Translations under genes and position numbers: made by a program | Notes under the pieces: model-generated | Database searches by the model: none | What the model saw: the letters and a program-made list of their open reading frames with translations, nothing else | What the model was told of the DNA's origin: nothing | From: Thalassolituus sp. | GTDB taxonomy: Bacteria > Pseudomonadota > Gammaproteobacteria > Pseudomonadales > Oceanobacteraceae | DNA: 60,889 nucleotides | Direction: 5' to 3' | Assembly: GCA_006212115.1 (NCBI GenBank) | Contig: PDUK01000007.1 | Location: 1-60,889 of the forward strand | Shown here: piece after piece, positions 8,480-18,344 of the stretch | Numbering within the stretch: position 1 is the first letter of the stretch | Layout of the letters: each line of letters opens with the position of its first letter

Positions 8480-9199
8480 TCAGATTTCGGCTTCCAGCCC
8501 GAACAAATTCCTAACTTCGGTACGAACCGCCGCTTTGGCTCCCATACGCAGAACCTGACCGTGCGCGCCGACCAAGGCATCAAAATCGAGTTCAATCAGG
8601 CGTTCAAAATCATGCTGCATGGACCCACCCTTCGGTGTGACCCGCTTAAGCCAGGGGGCACCAATATTCATGCCCCGATGAAAGCCTAAGAACCGAAAAG
8701 CCAACTTGGATACCGGAGAAAAATGCGTCCACTCTTTGTGGTACTGCAGACTGTCTGTCGTGATCAGCAAACGACTGCGATGGAGCAATAGCGCGGACTC
8801 AGGATAGCGAGCATTGTGAAACACAAAAAACTCACTGTGTTTTACCGGGCCGGGTGACGCCTCATCCACCAGCACATCGATACCGGGCTCGGGATAGTTA
8901 CTCTGGCCAGCCTGCGCCCAGAAAAGGCACTGGTATCGGTCGACGTAAAACTGATCATCCGCTCCATGGAAATCGCCCAGCCGCACTACACGGGCGACAT
9001 CTCCCAGTGCATCAAGGTCCACCAGCCCGGCATCAGACAGTCGTATCGGGTTGACCAATGTGAGTTCCCGACCTTCTCTGAGAATCAACATATTGCGATT
9101 CAGGCGCATGCCGGGTCCAACACGAACACTGCCGTGAACCCAAAAAACGTCGGGGAATAATTCCTGAATATCCTGATGTGGGAATGCGGGTGAATACAT
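8480..9199 (-). CDS. Metallo-beta-lactamase-like (DUF4336-type) protein
   Basis: A 239-aa cytoplasmic protein that I read as a degenerate member of the metallo-beta-lactamase fold, similar to DUF4336. The visible features are a strand pair MLILREGRELTLVNPIRLSD, an HGADDQFY segment at residues 78-85 where the family places its metal site, and a DALVGAHGQVLR strand near the end. The full HxHxDH metal-binding motif is absent, so enzymatic activity is doubtful. The ATG at 9199 has AGGAGG four bases upstream; a longer reading from 9274 would overlap the neighbouring gene further. It is probably co-transcribed with the TIGR02444 gene just upstream on the same strand. Confidence 0.6.
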   Translation of the reverse strand: MYSPAFPHQDIQELFPDVFWVHGSVRVGPGMRLNRNMLILREGRELTLVNPIRLSDAGLVDLDALGDVARVVRLGDFHGADDQFYVDRYQCLFWAQAGQSNYPEPGIDVLVDEASPGPVKHSEFFVFHNARYPESALLLHRSRLLITTDSLQYHKEWTHFSPVSKLAFRFLGFHRGMNIGAPWLKRVTPKGGSMQHDFERLIELDFDALVGAHGQVLRMGAKAAVRTEVRNLFGLEAEI

Positions 9200-9245
9200 G
9201 TTTCCTCCTGAAACTTCGATTACCTGCACGTACGACTTCGCAGCG

Positions 9246-9713
9246 TTACGGTTGAGCGAGTTGAAGCAACTCACGACATTCCTTTTCCGAATTACAGATT
9301 AGCATAAGACCCTGTATACCACAGTTCTCCGATGCGGCCGGGCTATCTTTCAATACTGTCCACAATAACCCCAGACCGTAACGCTCGGCTTCCAGTTCGG
9401 CCTTCTTAAGCAACTCGTATAAATCTCCATGCTCACCGCGCTGACATGCACGTCGGCGGTCACGTAAAGGCTGAATCATAGATTCCCGCCATGCCACGTA
9501 ATCCGGTGCGTTGAGGGCCTCATCAGAGATTCTTAGCGCGGTTTCATTCGCCCATAGAACAGCCAGTATCTGCAGAATATCGGCGTCAAACTCGTCCTGC
9601 AGTCGTAGTAAAAGCGACTCGACACCCGGCCGGGAATACACCTGAAGTGCATACCGCCAGAGCGCGTTATTCATTGGTTCGTCACCTGCTTCTGTGGCAA
9701 ACTGCGCCGCCAT
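9246..9713 (-). CDS. TIGR02444 family protein
   Basis: A 155-aa soluble helical protein matching the TIGR02444 (DUF2390) family: W-R-Y-A-L-Q-V-Y-S-R-P-G-V near residue 19 and LQDEFDADILQILAVLWA after it are characteristic. Function is unknown. Two starts are possible, ATG 9713 (AAAGG upstream) and ATG 9674 (CAGGTGA upstream); I list the longer. It is divergent from the ABC-F gene with start codons 27 bases apart, an arrangement seen in several gammaproteobacteria. Confidence 0.78.
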   Translation of the reverse strand: MAAQFATEAGDEPMNNALWRYALQVYSRPGVESLLLRLQDEFDADILQILAVLWANETALRISDEALNAPDYVAWRESMIQPLRDRRRACQRGEHGDLYELLKKAELEAERYGLGLLWTVLKDSPAASENCGIQGLMLICNSEKECRELLQLAQP

Positions 9714-9739
9714 TAGTCTTACCTTTCTTGATGGGTCTT

Positions 9740-11641
9740 ATGATTGAGTTTACTCAGGTTGCGCTGCAACGCGGTACTAACTTTTTGCTGGAAAACGCCA
9801 GCCTGCGTATTCACGACGGTCAGAAACTGGCCTTAATCGGCCCCAATGGCGCAGGCAAGTCGAGCCTCTTTGCCCTATTGAACGGTGAACTGACTGTCGA
9901 CGCCGGAGACCTCAGCATTCCAGCGAAATGGCGTATCGCGCACATGCAGCAGGAAGTGAGTGCCACCGAACGCACAGCGCTCGATTATGCCATTGATGGC
10001 GACCGTAAATACCGAGAAATCGAACAAGGTATCGCTACTGCCAGTGACGATCAGGTTCTGACACGCTGGATGGACGCAATGGACGAACATCAAGGCTATC
10101 AGGTACCGGTGAGAGCAGAGCAGTTACTGCAAGGCTTGGGGTTCTCACAAGCCGATATGCAGCGGCCTGTCAGGGACTTCTCAGGTGGTTGGCGTATTCG
10201 CTTAAATCTGGCACAGACTCTGATGACCCCGTCCGATCTGATGCTACTGGATGAGCCAACCAACCACCTCGATCTCGAAGCGACCCTGTGGCTTGAAGGC
10301 TGGTTAAAAAAATACCCCGGCACCCTGCTGTTTATCTCCCACGACCGTGATTTCATCGACTCTGTCGCAGACCATATTGTCCAGCTCCATCAGAAGCAGT
10401 TAATTCAATATCCAGGTAACTACAGCGCCTACGAACGCATACGGGCAGAGAAGCTGGCGCAACAGCAATCTGTGTATGAGAAACAACAGGAGCGCGTTGC
10501 TGAAATCGAAAAATTCGTTGCTCGCTTTCGGGCCAAAGCCAGTAAAGCCAAACAGGCTCAGAGTCGCTTAAAAGAACTGCAACGCATGGAGCTGATTGCA
10601 CCCGCGCATGTGGATTCGCCATTCCGGTTCGAGTTTCCCTGCTACGAGAAAATGTCGTCGCCTTTACTCGCTATCGACCGGGCAGATCTCGGCTACACCG
10701 ACAAAGTTATTCTGCCGGGTACGAATATTTCCATCGTACCGGGACATCGCATTGGTCTACTTGGGCCGAACGGAGCGGGTAAATCAACGTTATTAAAAAC
10801 GCTCTGCGAGGATATTCCACTGATCAGTGGAGAGCGTAGTAGCGGAGAACATTGTCGCATCGGCTATTTCGCTCAGCATCAACTCGAATCTCTTGATGTA
10901 AAAGCGTCTGGTAGCCTGATCCTTCAACGCTTAAAGCCTCAGGCCAGCGAGCAGGAAATCCGTAACTTTTTGGGCGGTTTTGGCTTTCATGGTGATAAAG
11001 CGCTGGAAGTCATTGAGCCGTTTTCAGGCGGTGAAAAAGCACGACTGGCATTAGCCTGTGTTGCCTGGATGAAGCCCAATTTATTGATTCTCGATGAGCC
11101 GACCAACCACCTCGATATTGAAATGCGTGAGGCGCTGGCGCTGGCCCTTCAGAATTTTGAGGGTGCGATTTTAATCGTCAGCCACGACCGTCACCTGTTG
11201 AAATCCACGGTGGATGAATACTGGCTAGTGGACCACGGTAAAGTACAAAGCTTCGATGGTGATCTGGATGATTATCACGATTACATGAATCATCGAACAG
11301 ACGCACCCAATCCGACATCCTCACAGGATGTGAATACTGGTAATGCCTCTGACGCTAAACCCTCGATCGATCGTAAAGAACAAAAAAGACTCGAAGCCGA
11401 GCGCCGCCAGCGGCTGGCACCGATACGGAAAAAACAACAAGCCGCCGAGAAGCAGATGGAAAAGCTTCAGGCTGAATTAGCAGACATCGAAGACAAGATG
11501 GGTGACTCGGACCTTTACGATGCCAGCCGAAAAGACGAGTTAAGCACATTGATTCAACGACAAGGCGCGTTAAAAAGTGAGCTCGAAGATGTTGAAATGG
11601 AGTGGATGGATTTAACCGAGCAATTAGAAGCCGCTGAATAA
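9740..11641 (+). CDS. yheS: ABC-F family ATPase, YheS type
   Basis: A 633-aa soluble tandem ATPase of the ABC-F family, which acts on ribosomes rather than in membranes. Two complete nucleotide-binding domains are present. Walker A motifs are GPNGAGKS at residues 34-41 and again in the second half, with signature motifs FSGGWR and FSGGEKA, and Walker B plus D-loop DEPTNHLDLEA and DEPTNHLDIEM. Between the domains lies the charged linker (KASKAKQAQSRLKELQRME), and a C-terminal coiled coil covers about residues 540-630. Length and the MIEFTQVALQRG opening match E. coli YheS (637 aa). The ATG at 9740 fits that alignment; ATG 9731 would add three residues. Confidence 0.93.
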   Translation: MIEFTQVALQRGTNFLLENASLRIHDGQKLALIGPNGAGKSSLFALLNGELTVDAGDLSIPAKWRIAHMQQEVSATERTALDYAIDGDRKYREIEQGIATASDDQVLTRWMDAMDEHQGYQVPVRAEQLLQGLGFSQADMQRPVRDFSGGWRIRLNLAQTLMTPSDLMLLDEPTNHLDLEATLWLEGWLKKYPGTLLFISHDRDFIDSVADHIVQLHQKQLIQYPGNYSAYERIRAEKLAQQQSVYEKQQERVAEIEKFVARFRAKASKAKQAQSRLKELQRMELIAPAHVDSPFRFEFPCYEKMSSPLLAIDRADLGYTDKVILPGTNISIVPGHRIGLLGPNGAGKSTLLKTLCEDIPLISGERSSGEHCRIGYFAQHQLESLDVKASGSLILQRLKPQASEQEIRNFLGGFGFHGDKALEVIEPFSGGEKARLALACVAWMKPNLLILDEPTNHLDIEMREALALALQNFEGAILIVSHDRHLLKSTVDEYWLVDHGKVQSFDGDLDDYHDYMNHRTDAPNPTSSQDVNTGNASDAKPSIDRKEQKRLEAERRQRLAPIRKKQQAAEKQMEKLQAELADIEDKMGDSDLYDASRKDELSTLIQRQGALKSELEDVEMEWMDLTEQLEAAE

Positions 11642-11742
11642 TTCAGTCTGCGACTGTCTTACTCGATTCAAATATCAACGTATCTCATGCAGAGCGAGTT
11701 GCAAGGAGCGAACAAACATCGCCCTGCCTGAGAGTACGATTA

Positions 11743-12168
11743 CTACCGCGCTGGAATTACCGCCATCGTCAAACGCGAAATACAGCTGAGCTTTTCTTCG
11801 TCGTTGTAAATCCGTATTTCCCAGACTTGTGACGTACGGCCACGATGAACGATCTTTGCCACTCCTGTAAGGGTGCCAGATCGTACTCCGCGAAGGTGGT
11901 TAGCGTTAATTTCCTGCCCGACTGCGTACTCTTTACTGTTATCCAGGCACAGGTTCGCAGCCATACTTCCCAAGGTTTCAGCAAAAAGTACATTGGCTCC
12001 ACCGTGGACCAATCCGATTGGCTGGAAAGTTCGCGGATCGGCAGGCATGGTTCCTTTCACCCAATCGTCGCCCAATTCGGTGACTTCAATTCCCAGATTG
12101 GAGCAGGCCGTGTTTTCCATCGCCTTGTTCATGGCGGTGATATCAGGTGCTGAAAACCAGATTGCCAT
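11743..12168 (-). CDS. Hotdog-fold acyl-CoA thioesterase (PaaI/MenI type)
   Basis: A 141-aa cytoplasmic thioesterase of the PaaI/YbdB/MenI group that cleaves acyl-CoA or acyl-carrier-protein thioesters. The substrate-binding helix motif VHGGANVLFAETLGSMAA at about residues 55-72 carries the conserved HGG and the catalytic glutamate. The G-x-x-x-x-A-x-x-x-H-R-G-R segment follows, as in the family. The ATG at 12168 follows GAAAGAGA; 24 extra in-frame residues upstream look non-coding. No menaquinone or phenylacetate genes are nearby, so the natural substrate is not indicated. Confidence 0.88.
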   Translation of the reverse strand: MAIWFSAPDITAMNKAMENTACSNLGIEVTELGDDWVKGTMPADPRTFQPIGLVHGGANVLFAETLGSMAANLCLDNSKEYAVGQEINANHLRGVRSGTLTGVAKIVHRGRTSQVWEIRIYNDEEKLSCISRLTMAVIPAR

Positions 12169-12398
12169 AGCGGTCTCTTTCGTAATTGGCAGTCGTTCAA
12201 CGATACGACATAACGAGCCACCCAGCCAGCGCTGCAACACGTCGTTCCATAGGACATCTTCTACTTAATTATTAGAGCCACTCCCGGATATGGGACAGCC
12301 TAAGCCAATTCGCACCCTATCCATTGTATCGACGGGTTGCTGCGATCAATCTCTTCAGGCTGGCCGTATCAGATGTACGGTGTCCAAGCAGTGAATCA

Positions 12399-12419
12399 GC
12401 GCACAGTGCGCACTATAAA
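12399..12419 (+). promoter_or_regulatory. Palindrome next to a -10-like element before the first propeller-haem gene
   Basis: GCGCAC-A-GTGCGC (12399-12411) is a perfect six-base dyad, and TATAAA (12414-12419) sits two bases after it, 27 bases before the start codon. It could be an operator overlapping the promoter. The -35 region is poor, and the site is not visible before the paralogue at 18345. Confidence 0.35.
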
Positions 12420-12445
12420 AACAAGAAAGCTATTCAGGGGTTAAC

Positions 12446-15400
12446 ATGAACAATAGCAACCGTTTTAAGCGGGCCGTTATGGCTTCCGTATTGGGAACGT
12501 CATTGCTTGGCGCGACTGCGAGCCAGGCTGACGTGACCGGGCCCGGAACAACAAATGGTGACTTATGGCAGGGAACAGCTGAGTTTTTTCTTAGTTTTTC
12601 CTTCGCTGCTGACGCCATCAATGAATCTAATAACATCCGACCCTTTTTGGTGCCGCAGGCTAAGTCCCACGCGTTAACGACTTTCCGCGACCAGCCAATT
12701 TCCTTCGATTTCCGGGCCAAACATCTGGATAGCGATGGCAACCCGGACAGTAATCTCTCTTGGACGGTCGAACAGTCACCGATGCACGGCACGCTTGAGG
12801 GCGTACCACCGAATATGACTTACACGCCAGACGCCAACTACACCGGTTTTGACCGGGTCGTTTTCAAAGTTGACGATGGCAGTGACGGCAGCACCGAAGG
12901 CACTATTGATATCAAAGTTCAGGGCTCCTACACCGCCTTTGAGAGCGGTCCGGTTCGTCCTCTGGCGATGAACTCTGACAAGTCCCGCCTCTACGCTCTC
13001 AATACGCCTGACGGCAAACTGGAAGTCTTTGACGTATCTGGTGAATTACCAGAACTGCTGCACAGCGTGCCAGTGGGCCTTGAGCCCGTTGCTATCTCAC
13101 TTCGCAACGACAATGAAGCCTGGATTGTTAATACCCTGTCTGACAACCTGAGTGTGGTGGATCTGAGCGCCGACATCCCACATGTTGTACGTACACTGCA
13201 AACCGGCGATGAACCTCAGGACATTGTTTTCGGTGGCCCTGACCGTAACCGAGCCTTCGTCACCACCGCACACCGCGGTCAACACTCTCCGTCGGATCTG
13301 GATGCCATGACGCCGGGCACAGACCGCGCCGATGTCTGGGTATTTGATGCCGCCTCGGGCTCTGATGAGCCAGAAAAGGTGATCTCATTATTCGGCATGG
13401 CACCGCGTGCACTAGCGGTGACTCCGGACGGAAAAAAGGTATACGCAGCCATCTATAAATCCGGCAACCAGACCACGATTGCAGCGCACAATTACCGTTT
13501 ATTTGGTCGCACCAGCACCATTAATGGCAAACCCGGGCCCACAACCGATGCCGGCGGTGTCGAAGCTCCAAACACAGGCGTGATGGTGAAATACGATGGT
13601 GAAGACTGGCGGGACCAGTACGGCACCAACTGGAATCGTCAGGTGTATTTCGACCTGCCCGATTACGATGTTTTTGAAATTGACGCCATGGCTTCTTCAC
13701 CGACGTGGACTAAGCGCCACTCTGGTGTAGGTAACGCGCTGTTTAACATGACGGTTAACCCAGCGAACGGCAAAGTCTACGTCTCCAATATGGATGCTCG
13801 CAACGAGCTAAAATTCGAAGGACACGGCGACCGCAGCGATATTCAGACGTTGCGCGGCCGCTTTATCAAAAACCAGATCACCGTAATTGATGGCAACAGC
13901 GTCACACCACGCGAGCTGAACAACCACCTCGAAGATTCGCGTCCGGATGGCTCCGCCGACGACAACGCGCGCTCACTGGCGATGCCGCTTGAGATGGTCA
14001 TGGACAGCGCTGGCGAGACCCTTTACGTCGCAGCGTTCAGTTCCTCCAAGGTCGGTATTTTTAATGCCGCCGAACTTGAGAACGGCAACTTCACCACCTC
14101 AGAGGCGAATCACATTGAAGTATCTGGCGGTGGCCCAGCGGGTATCGCATTGGATGAAGCGCGCAACAGGATGTACGTCCTCACTCGCTTCAATAATGCA
14201 ATCTCTGTTGTCGATGTCGACGCCCGCGAAGAAATCGCCAGCGTAGAAATGTACAACCCAGAGCCCGACTTTATCACCGAAGGTCGTCCTTTCCTGTACG
14301 ACGCCCGCTTCAGCTCAGGCCGTGGGGATTCATCGTGCGGTTCATGTCACTTGTTTGGAGATATGGACGGAATCGCCTGGGAATTGGGTAATCCAGATAT
14401 TAACTGGACCGAGAACCCACGTGGCTACGCTGACGAATTTGTAAAAATGAACGCTCTGCGCGTCCATCACCCGCTCAAAGGCCCAATGCTGACGCAATCA
14501 TTCAGAGGCATGGAATTTCAGGGGCCGCTGCATTGGCGTGGCGACCGCACTGGCGCCTATCGTGAAAACGGCGAGTCTCTGGAGAAAGCCGCGTTCAAAG
14601 AATTCCGTGGCGCCTTTACTGAATTGCTGGGCCGTCATGCTCAGCCAACCGAAGACGAAATGAATAAATTTGCCGACTTCGTGATGCAGTTACGTTATCC
14701 GCCGAATCCAAATCGCAATCTGGACGACACACTGACACCGAAAGCGCAGGCGGGAGCGGACGTGTACTTCAATGAGAAGACGACCGGTTTCAAGTCGAAA
14801 GGTGATATTGCCAAACAAACCTGTAACCACTGCCACGAAGTCGAGATGGACATCGAACGCTTCGGTACCAATACATTGATGAGCTTTGAGGGCACGGAGA
14901 ATCCACAGGACTTTAAGATCCCTCATTTGCGTAACGTGTATACCCGCATAGGGATGTTTGGCCAGAAGTTCCGCGACCGCACTTCAACCAGCAAACACAT
15001 GGGAGATCAGGTCACTGGATATGGCCTGTCTCACGACGGCGCAGTGGATACGATGGAAACCTTCCTCACTGTCAGCGTGTTCCACGTTGAACCAGAAGAC
15101 GTTGGCCCAGTATTCGAGTTTGTCACTCAGGTTCCAACCGGGCTTGCACCCATTGTGGGCCAGCAGGTCACTCTGACGCCACAGCAACAAAGTGACCATG
15201 ATCTGATCGATCTGATGATTTCACAGGCACTGTTGCACACCCAGGTTGGGGGGCCGAACAAACAGCAATGCGACCTTATCGTGCACGGCATAGTGGATGG
15301 TCAGCAACGTGGTTGGATGATGCGGGAGTCCGGCGAGTTTATGTCGGACGATGGCGATCACATCAGCGATGCGGACCTTCGCGCCACCAGCACCGAGCAA

Positions 15401-15664
15401 GGCAACAGTCTGACTTATCTGTGCGCGCCACCGGGCAGCGGAGAGCGCCTCGCTCTGGATCGCGATGAGGACGGTACGCTAAACATGAACGATGCAGTAG
15501 TCATGGGACGCGCACCGACCAGCATCCAGCCGATGGACCCTTACGCTGCACCAGAACAAGACGTCATGGTGCCCGCTGAAGGGAACGGCTATGACCGAGA
15601 AGCCGCTCAGAAGAGCAATGGTCGCTTCCCTGACTTCAATTATTTCTGGCCGTTTGGCTCGTAG
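12446..15664 (+). CDS. Exported Ig-like / YncE beta-propeller / di-haem c-type cytochrome protein, copy 1
   Basis: A 1072-aa exported protein. A signal peptide (residues 1-28, cleavage after SQA) is followed by a cadherin/Big_9-like domain (about 80-165; pattern PMHGTLEG..YTPDANYTGFDRVVFKVDDG). A YncE/YVTN-type beta-propeller comes next (about 170-600; LYALNTPDGKLEVFDVSG, GGGPAGIALDEARNRMYVLT). The haem part carries two c-type sites, CGSCH at 631-635 and CNHCH at 793-797, resembling the MauG/cytochrome c peroxidase class. Near the C-terminus DRDEDGTLNMNDA looks like an EF-hand/dockerin calcium loop. The start has CAGGGG upstream. A paralogue of identical length lies at 18345. The likely site of action is the periplasm or cell surface; the substrate is unknown. 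A terminator follows directly. Confidence 0.85.
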   Translation: MNNSNRFKRAVMASVLGTSLLGATASQADVTGPGTTNGDLWQGTAEFFLSFSFAADAINESNNIRPFLVPQAKSHALTTFRDQPISFDFRAKHLDSDGNPDSNLSWTVEQSPMHGTLEGVPPNMTYTPDANYTGFDRVVFKVDDGSDGSTEGTIDIKVQGSYTAFESGPVRPLAMNSDKSRLYALNTPDGKLEVFDVSGELPELLHSVPVGLEPVAISLRNDNEAWIVNTLSDNLSVVDLSADIPHVVRTLQTGDEPQDIVFGGPDRNRAFVTTAHRGQHSPSDLDAMTPGTDRADVWVFDAASGSDEPEKVISLFGMAPRALAVTPDGKKVYAAIYKSGNQTTIAAHNYRLFGRTSTINGKPGPTTDAGGVEAPNTGVMVKYDGEDWRDQYGTNWNRQVYFDLPDYDVFEIDAMASSPTWTKRHSGVGNALFNMTVNPANGKVYVSNMDARNELKFEGHGDRSDIQTLRGRFIKNQITVIDGNSVTPRELNNHLEDSRPDGSADDNARSLAMPLEMVMDSAGETLYVAAFSSSKVGIFNAAELENGNFTTSEANHIEVSGGGPAGIALDEARNRMYVLTRFNNAISVVDVDAREEIASVEMYNPEPDFITEGRPFLYDARFSSGRGDSSCGSCHLFGDMDGIAWELGNPDINWTENPRGYADEFVKMNALRVHHPLKGPMLTQSFRGMEFQGPLHWRGDRTGAYRENGESLEKAAFKEFRGAFTELLGRHAQPTEDEMNKFADFVMQLRYPPNPNRNLDDTLTPKAQAGADVYFNEKTTGFKSKGDIAKQTCNHCHEVEMDIERFGTNTLMSFEGTENPQDFKIPHLRNVYTRIGMFGQKFRDRTSTSKHMGDQVTGYGLSHDGAVDTMETFLTVSVFHVEPEDVGPVFEFVTQVPTGLAPIVGQQVTLTPQQQSDHDLIDLMISQALLHTQVGGPNKQQCDLIVHGIVDGQQRGWMMRESGEFMSDDGDHISDADLRATSTEQGNSLTYLCAPPGSGERLALDRDEDGTLNMNDAVVMGRAPTSIQPMDPYAAPEQDVMVPAEGNGYDREAAQKSNGRFPDFNYFWPFGS

Positions 15665-15682
15665 TTTCTGAACGTAGGATAT

Positions 15683-15716
15683 AAAAAAACCGCCTTTTAC
15701 TGGGCGGTTTTTTTTA
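15683..15716. terminator. Bidirectional intrinsic terminator
   Basis: A stem AAACCGCC (15687-15694) / GGCGGTTT (15703-15710) is flanked by A-runs on the left and T-runs on the right. It can therefore end both the cytochrome gene (plus strand) and the convergent lipoprotein gene (minus strand). Confidence 0.88.
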
Positions 15717-15719
15717 TTG

Positions 15720-16616
15720 TCAGAAAGTCACATCGACCGAAATCGTACCGACAACAGAATCGGTACTAGCATCACTGCGAGGGATATTAAATTCAACTTC
15801 ATAACCGTAGATATCCTCGTCCGTCACATCGATGATAATGTCATCCGAAGAGTCTTCCGATTCATGTAAAAGAGCATTTACCTTATCGTTGAAATACACA
15901 TCACGTTCTGTGAATGGGTACGTAATCGTACTCAGTTCGAGAACAGAATTTCCTTCTTCTGTATTCGTAGTTGCCAGCGACAGCTTACGTCCTGAAGTTT
16001 CCAGGTTATGCAGGGCTGCACAGAATAATACTTCACCAGTGACCACCTGATCAGGCCCCCAGTTCCAGCTCATGCTCCCTACGGCTCCGACCGTTTCTTT
16101 AATACGAATAAACTCACTCGTAGAAAACAAGCTGACGCCTGTTGCGATCTGAGTTTCAGGGATAATCAGGGTCAACCGGTTATCGGCAGAGCGGTCATAC
16201 GTCCCGGCTCCAGTGGTCGCCACATCCGACGCAGACACAGATCGGATTTCAGTAAACCCACCGGTATCACAGGACGCCATTTCATAGCCGCCGGGCGCGC
16301 TATCATTTGTACGAATAACCAGAAACTCAAGACGACTTTCATAGCGTTTTACATCCACGCCAGAGCTGTTGGCATCGGTGTAAGTAATATTGCGAACCCC
16401 AACCCAGGTACCGGCAATATCATCGGTTCCAAGGCTGTCTGCTACGTCCTGGTAGTCATCAAGCGTGAAATAGGTGAGCTGCTGAGGAAAGTTATCCGGA
16501 TTATTGTTGCTGCTTCCAGAACCTGAACCACCACCGCACCCTACCAGTGCCAGAGCGAGGCCGCTGGCCAGCCAACGAGATGTCATTTTTGTCGTTTTTA
16601 TTGTCGATATTCTCAT
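15720..16616 (-). CDS. Lipoprotein of unknown function
   Basis: A 298-aa predicted lipoprotein. The signal peptide ends LALVGC with lipidated C27, followed by a flexible Gly/Ser/Asn linker (GGGSGSGSSNNN), the same style of linker as in the 2010-aa lipoprotein at 27955. The mature part is acidic and beta-rich, contains a few cysteines (MASCDTGG, VLFCAAL), and has no domain I recognise. AAGGGGAT lies before the ATG. It sits between the two propeller-haem paralogues, sharing a terminator with copy 1, and follows the PA4642-type gene by 33 bases. A link to the haem proteins is possible but unproven. Confidence 0.75.
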   Translation of the reverse strand: MRISTIKTTKMTSRWLASGLALALVGCGGGSGSGSSNNNPDNFPQQLTYFTLDDYQDVADSLGTDDIAGTWVGVRNITYTDANSSGVDVKRYESRLEFLVIRTNDSAPGGYEMASCDTGGFTEIRSVSASDVATTGAGTYDRSADNRLTLIIPETQIATGVSLFSTSEFIRIKETVGAVGSMSWNWGPDQVVTGEVLFCAALHNLETSGRKLSLATTNTEEGNSVLELSTITYPFTERDVYFNDKVNALLHESEDSSDDIIIDVTDEDIYGYEVEFNIPRSDASTDSVVGTISVDVTF

Positions 16617-16649
16617 TATTTTATCCCCTTGGCTGACATTAGAATCCCA

Positions 16650-16931
16650 TCAGGCGTGCTGACGAATAATCTCAGCGTACTCTTTGCCCTGCTTATGCGA
16701 TTCAATCGTTTGCAATGCAGTGTCACCCGATGCGCCGGTCGCGCTCAGGCTGTGTCCCTCTGCTACAAACAGACTGATAAAATCAGCAAATGTGTCTGGC
16801 AACATGTGACGATACGCGTGAATAACCGCAATGTAATCGGGTTCAGAGTCATCAAATGATTCTGCGTTCAGGAAAGAACGAAGATGCTCATCGCTCCATT
16901 TCTCTGCGGTATTCTTTTCTTTTACAGGCAT
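16650..16931 (-). CDS. PA4642 family protein
   Basis: A 93-aa small cytoplasmic protein matching the PA4642 family of Pseudomonas and relatives: KWSDEHLRSFLN near the N-terminus, the DYIAVIHAYRHMLPDTFADFI core, and the G-x-x-L-x-A-T-x-x-x-G-x-T-x-L pattern after it. Function is unknown. It lies 30 bases downstream of trmB on the same strand and is probably in the same transcript (DUF423-trmB-PA4642). Confidence 0.82.
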   Translation of the reverse strand: MPVKEKNTAEKWSDEHLRSFLNAESFDDSEPDYIAVIHAYRHMLPDTFADFISLFVAEGHSLSATGASGDTALQTIESHKQGKEYAEIIRQHA

Positions 16932-16961
16932 GACAATTTCTCTCTTTCAAATATTTGGTAA

Positions 16962-17684
16962 TTATCCAGTCTTCTCGACCTTCCGGAACATCAGGTCCCA
17001 GACCCCATGTCCCTTATTTTCACCACGCTTTTCAAATTTCGTGTAGGGACGATGTTCCGGTCTCGGAACAAACGCATTGGTCCCCGCTACGTTTTCGTAG
17101 CCGTCCTGCGCTTCCATCACTTCCATCATATGTTCAGCGTAATTTTCCCAGTCAGTAGCCATGTGGAACACGCCACCCGGCTTCAGTATCCGGTGCAGTG
17201 TGTCGGCAAATTCAGGCTGCACAATACGACGCTTATGGTGTTTCTTCTTGTGCCACGGGTCCGGGAAAAATAACTGCACGGTATCAATACTGTTGTCCGG
17301 AATCAGTTTAAGTACTTCTATGGCATCGTCTTTGTAGGTGCGCAGATTTGTGACACCGGCCTCCTCGGCCAGGTTCAGCAAAGAACCCACTCCCGGAAGG
17401 TGTACTTCAACACCAATAAAATCTTTCTCGGGTGCCGCTGCGGCCATCTGCACCAACGACTGCCCCATACCATAACCAATCTCAAGAACCACATGACCAT
17501 CACGCCCGAACACGTTCTTTGGGTCAATGGCTCCTTGCTCAAGTTCGAGCCCCATGACTGGCCACTGCCGGTCAAGGCCACCCTGCTGGCCCTTGGTCAG
17601 GCGACCCGCCCGGATTACAAAGCTCTTGATACCGCGGCGGTATTCAGGTTTGCCGGTATCGCCGGCGTTGTTCGTCTCTGACAC
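16962..17684 (-). CDS. trmB: tRNA (guanine-N7-)-methyltransferase
   Basis: A 240-aa cytoplasmic S-adenosylmethionine-dependent enzyme that makes m7G46 in the variable loop of tRNA. Motifs seen are [28 protein letters not shown] (AdoMet binding), the acidic-basic [22 protein letters not shown] catalytic strand, and the TKFEKRGE motif near the end that contacts tRNA. The start is GTG at 17684, only five bases after the stop of the DUF423 gene, which implies coupled translation. Length matches the family. Confidence 0.95.
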   Translation of the reverse strand: MSETNNAGDTGKPEYRRGIKSFVIRAGRLTKGQQGGLDRQWPVMGLELEQGAIDPKNVFGRDGHVVLEIGYGMGQSLVQMAAAAPEKDFIGVEVHLPGVGSLLNLAEEAGVTNLRTYKDDAIEVLKLIPDNSIDTVQLFFPDPWHKKKHHKRRIVQPEFADTLHRILKPGGVFHMATDWENYAEHMMEVMEAQDGYENVAGTNAFVPRPEHRPYTKFEKRGENKGHGVWDLMFRKVEKTG

Positions 17685-17689
17685 GTGTG

Positions 17690-18085
17690 TTACTCGCTGT
17701 CGTTAGAAGGGGTCGGCAACCGGAATGCCGCAAGAATCAGGAACGCCCAGCCAATCAGCCAGCACATCCCTCCGAAAGGGGTAATAATACCCAGAGAACG
17801 CTCACCACTGATCGCCAACGCATACAGACTGCCGCTGAAGAGTACGGTTCCCAGAGTCATCAGGTAGGCGCTACGGCGAATCCAGGACGCAGGACGCACA
17901 AACAGCCATGCCGAAAGCGCCAACAGAACAACCGCGTGGACCAGATGGTAAAGCACGCCAGTTTCGTAAGCCGTAAACAATTCGGGATCAATCACACCCT
18001 TCAGCCCGTGTGCACCGAATGCTCCGAAGGCAACACCGGTAAAGCCACCGATCGCAGCGATATTGAGGCAGGTTTTCGCCTTCAT
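17690..18085 (-). CDS. DUF423 family inner-membrane protein
   Basis: A 131-aa membrane protein with four predicted helices and the DUF423 hallmarks GAFGAHGLK near residue 22, the [13 protein letters not shown] helix, and the [26 protein letters not shown] block. Its function is unknown (E. coli YgdD is a member). It heads the DUF423-trmB-PA4642 run on the minus strand. The 259 bases between its start and the propeller-haem copy 2 start (18086-18344) hold the promoters of both divergent genes; I see no clear operator there. Confidence 0.88.
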   Translation of the reverse strand: MKAKTCLNIAAIGGFTGVAFGAFGAHGLKGVIDPELFTAYETGVLYHLVHAVVLLALSAWLFVRPASWIRRSAYLMTLGTVLFSGSLYALAISGERSLGIITPFGGMCWLIGWAFLILAAFRLPTPSNDSE

Positions 18086-18344
18086 AGTATCCCCCTGATA
18101 GAAACCGCTGATTATAGAGCACCAGACAACTCAGGTCACAGCCTCTTAGGAGATTCGAGCCAGTACGTGTAACTCTCCCGGCCAGTCGTTGCTGAGCTAT
18201 GTCACCCGCTTTTCTGACCCTATATTCTGTACGTCTGCCTCAGTTGTACACAGGGACGACTCTCTCGCGGGGCGCACCACATACGCTGCCACAGATGTAA
18301 GCAGCCATAAAAATGATAACGATAAAATAAACCGGGTTAAGCAA

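Noticed and set aside
18189..18344. 52-codon N-terminal extension of propeller-haem copy 2
   Set aside because: It would bury the signal peptide, and the ATG at 18345 makes the two paralogues exactly equal in length.
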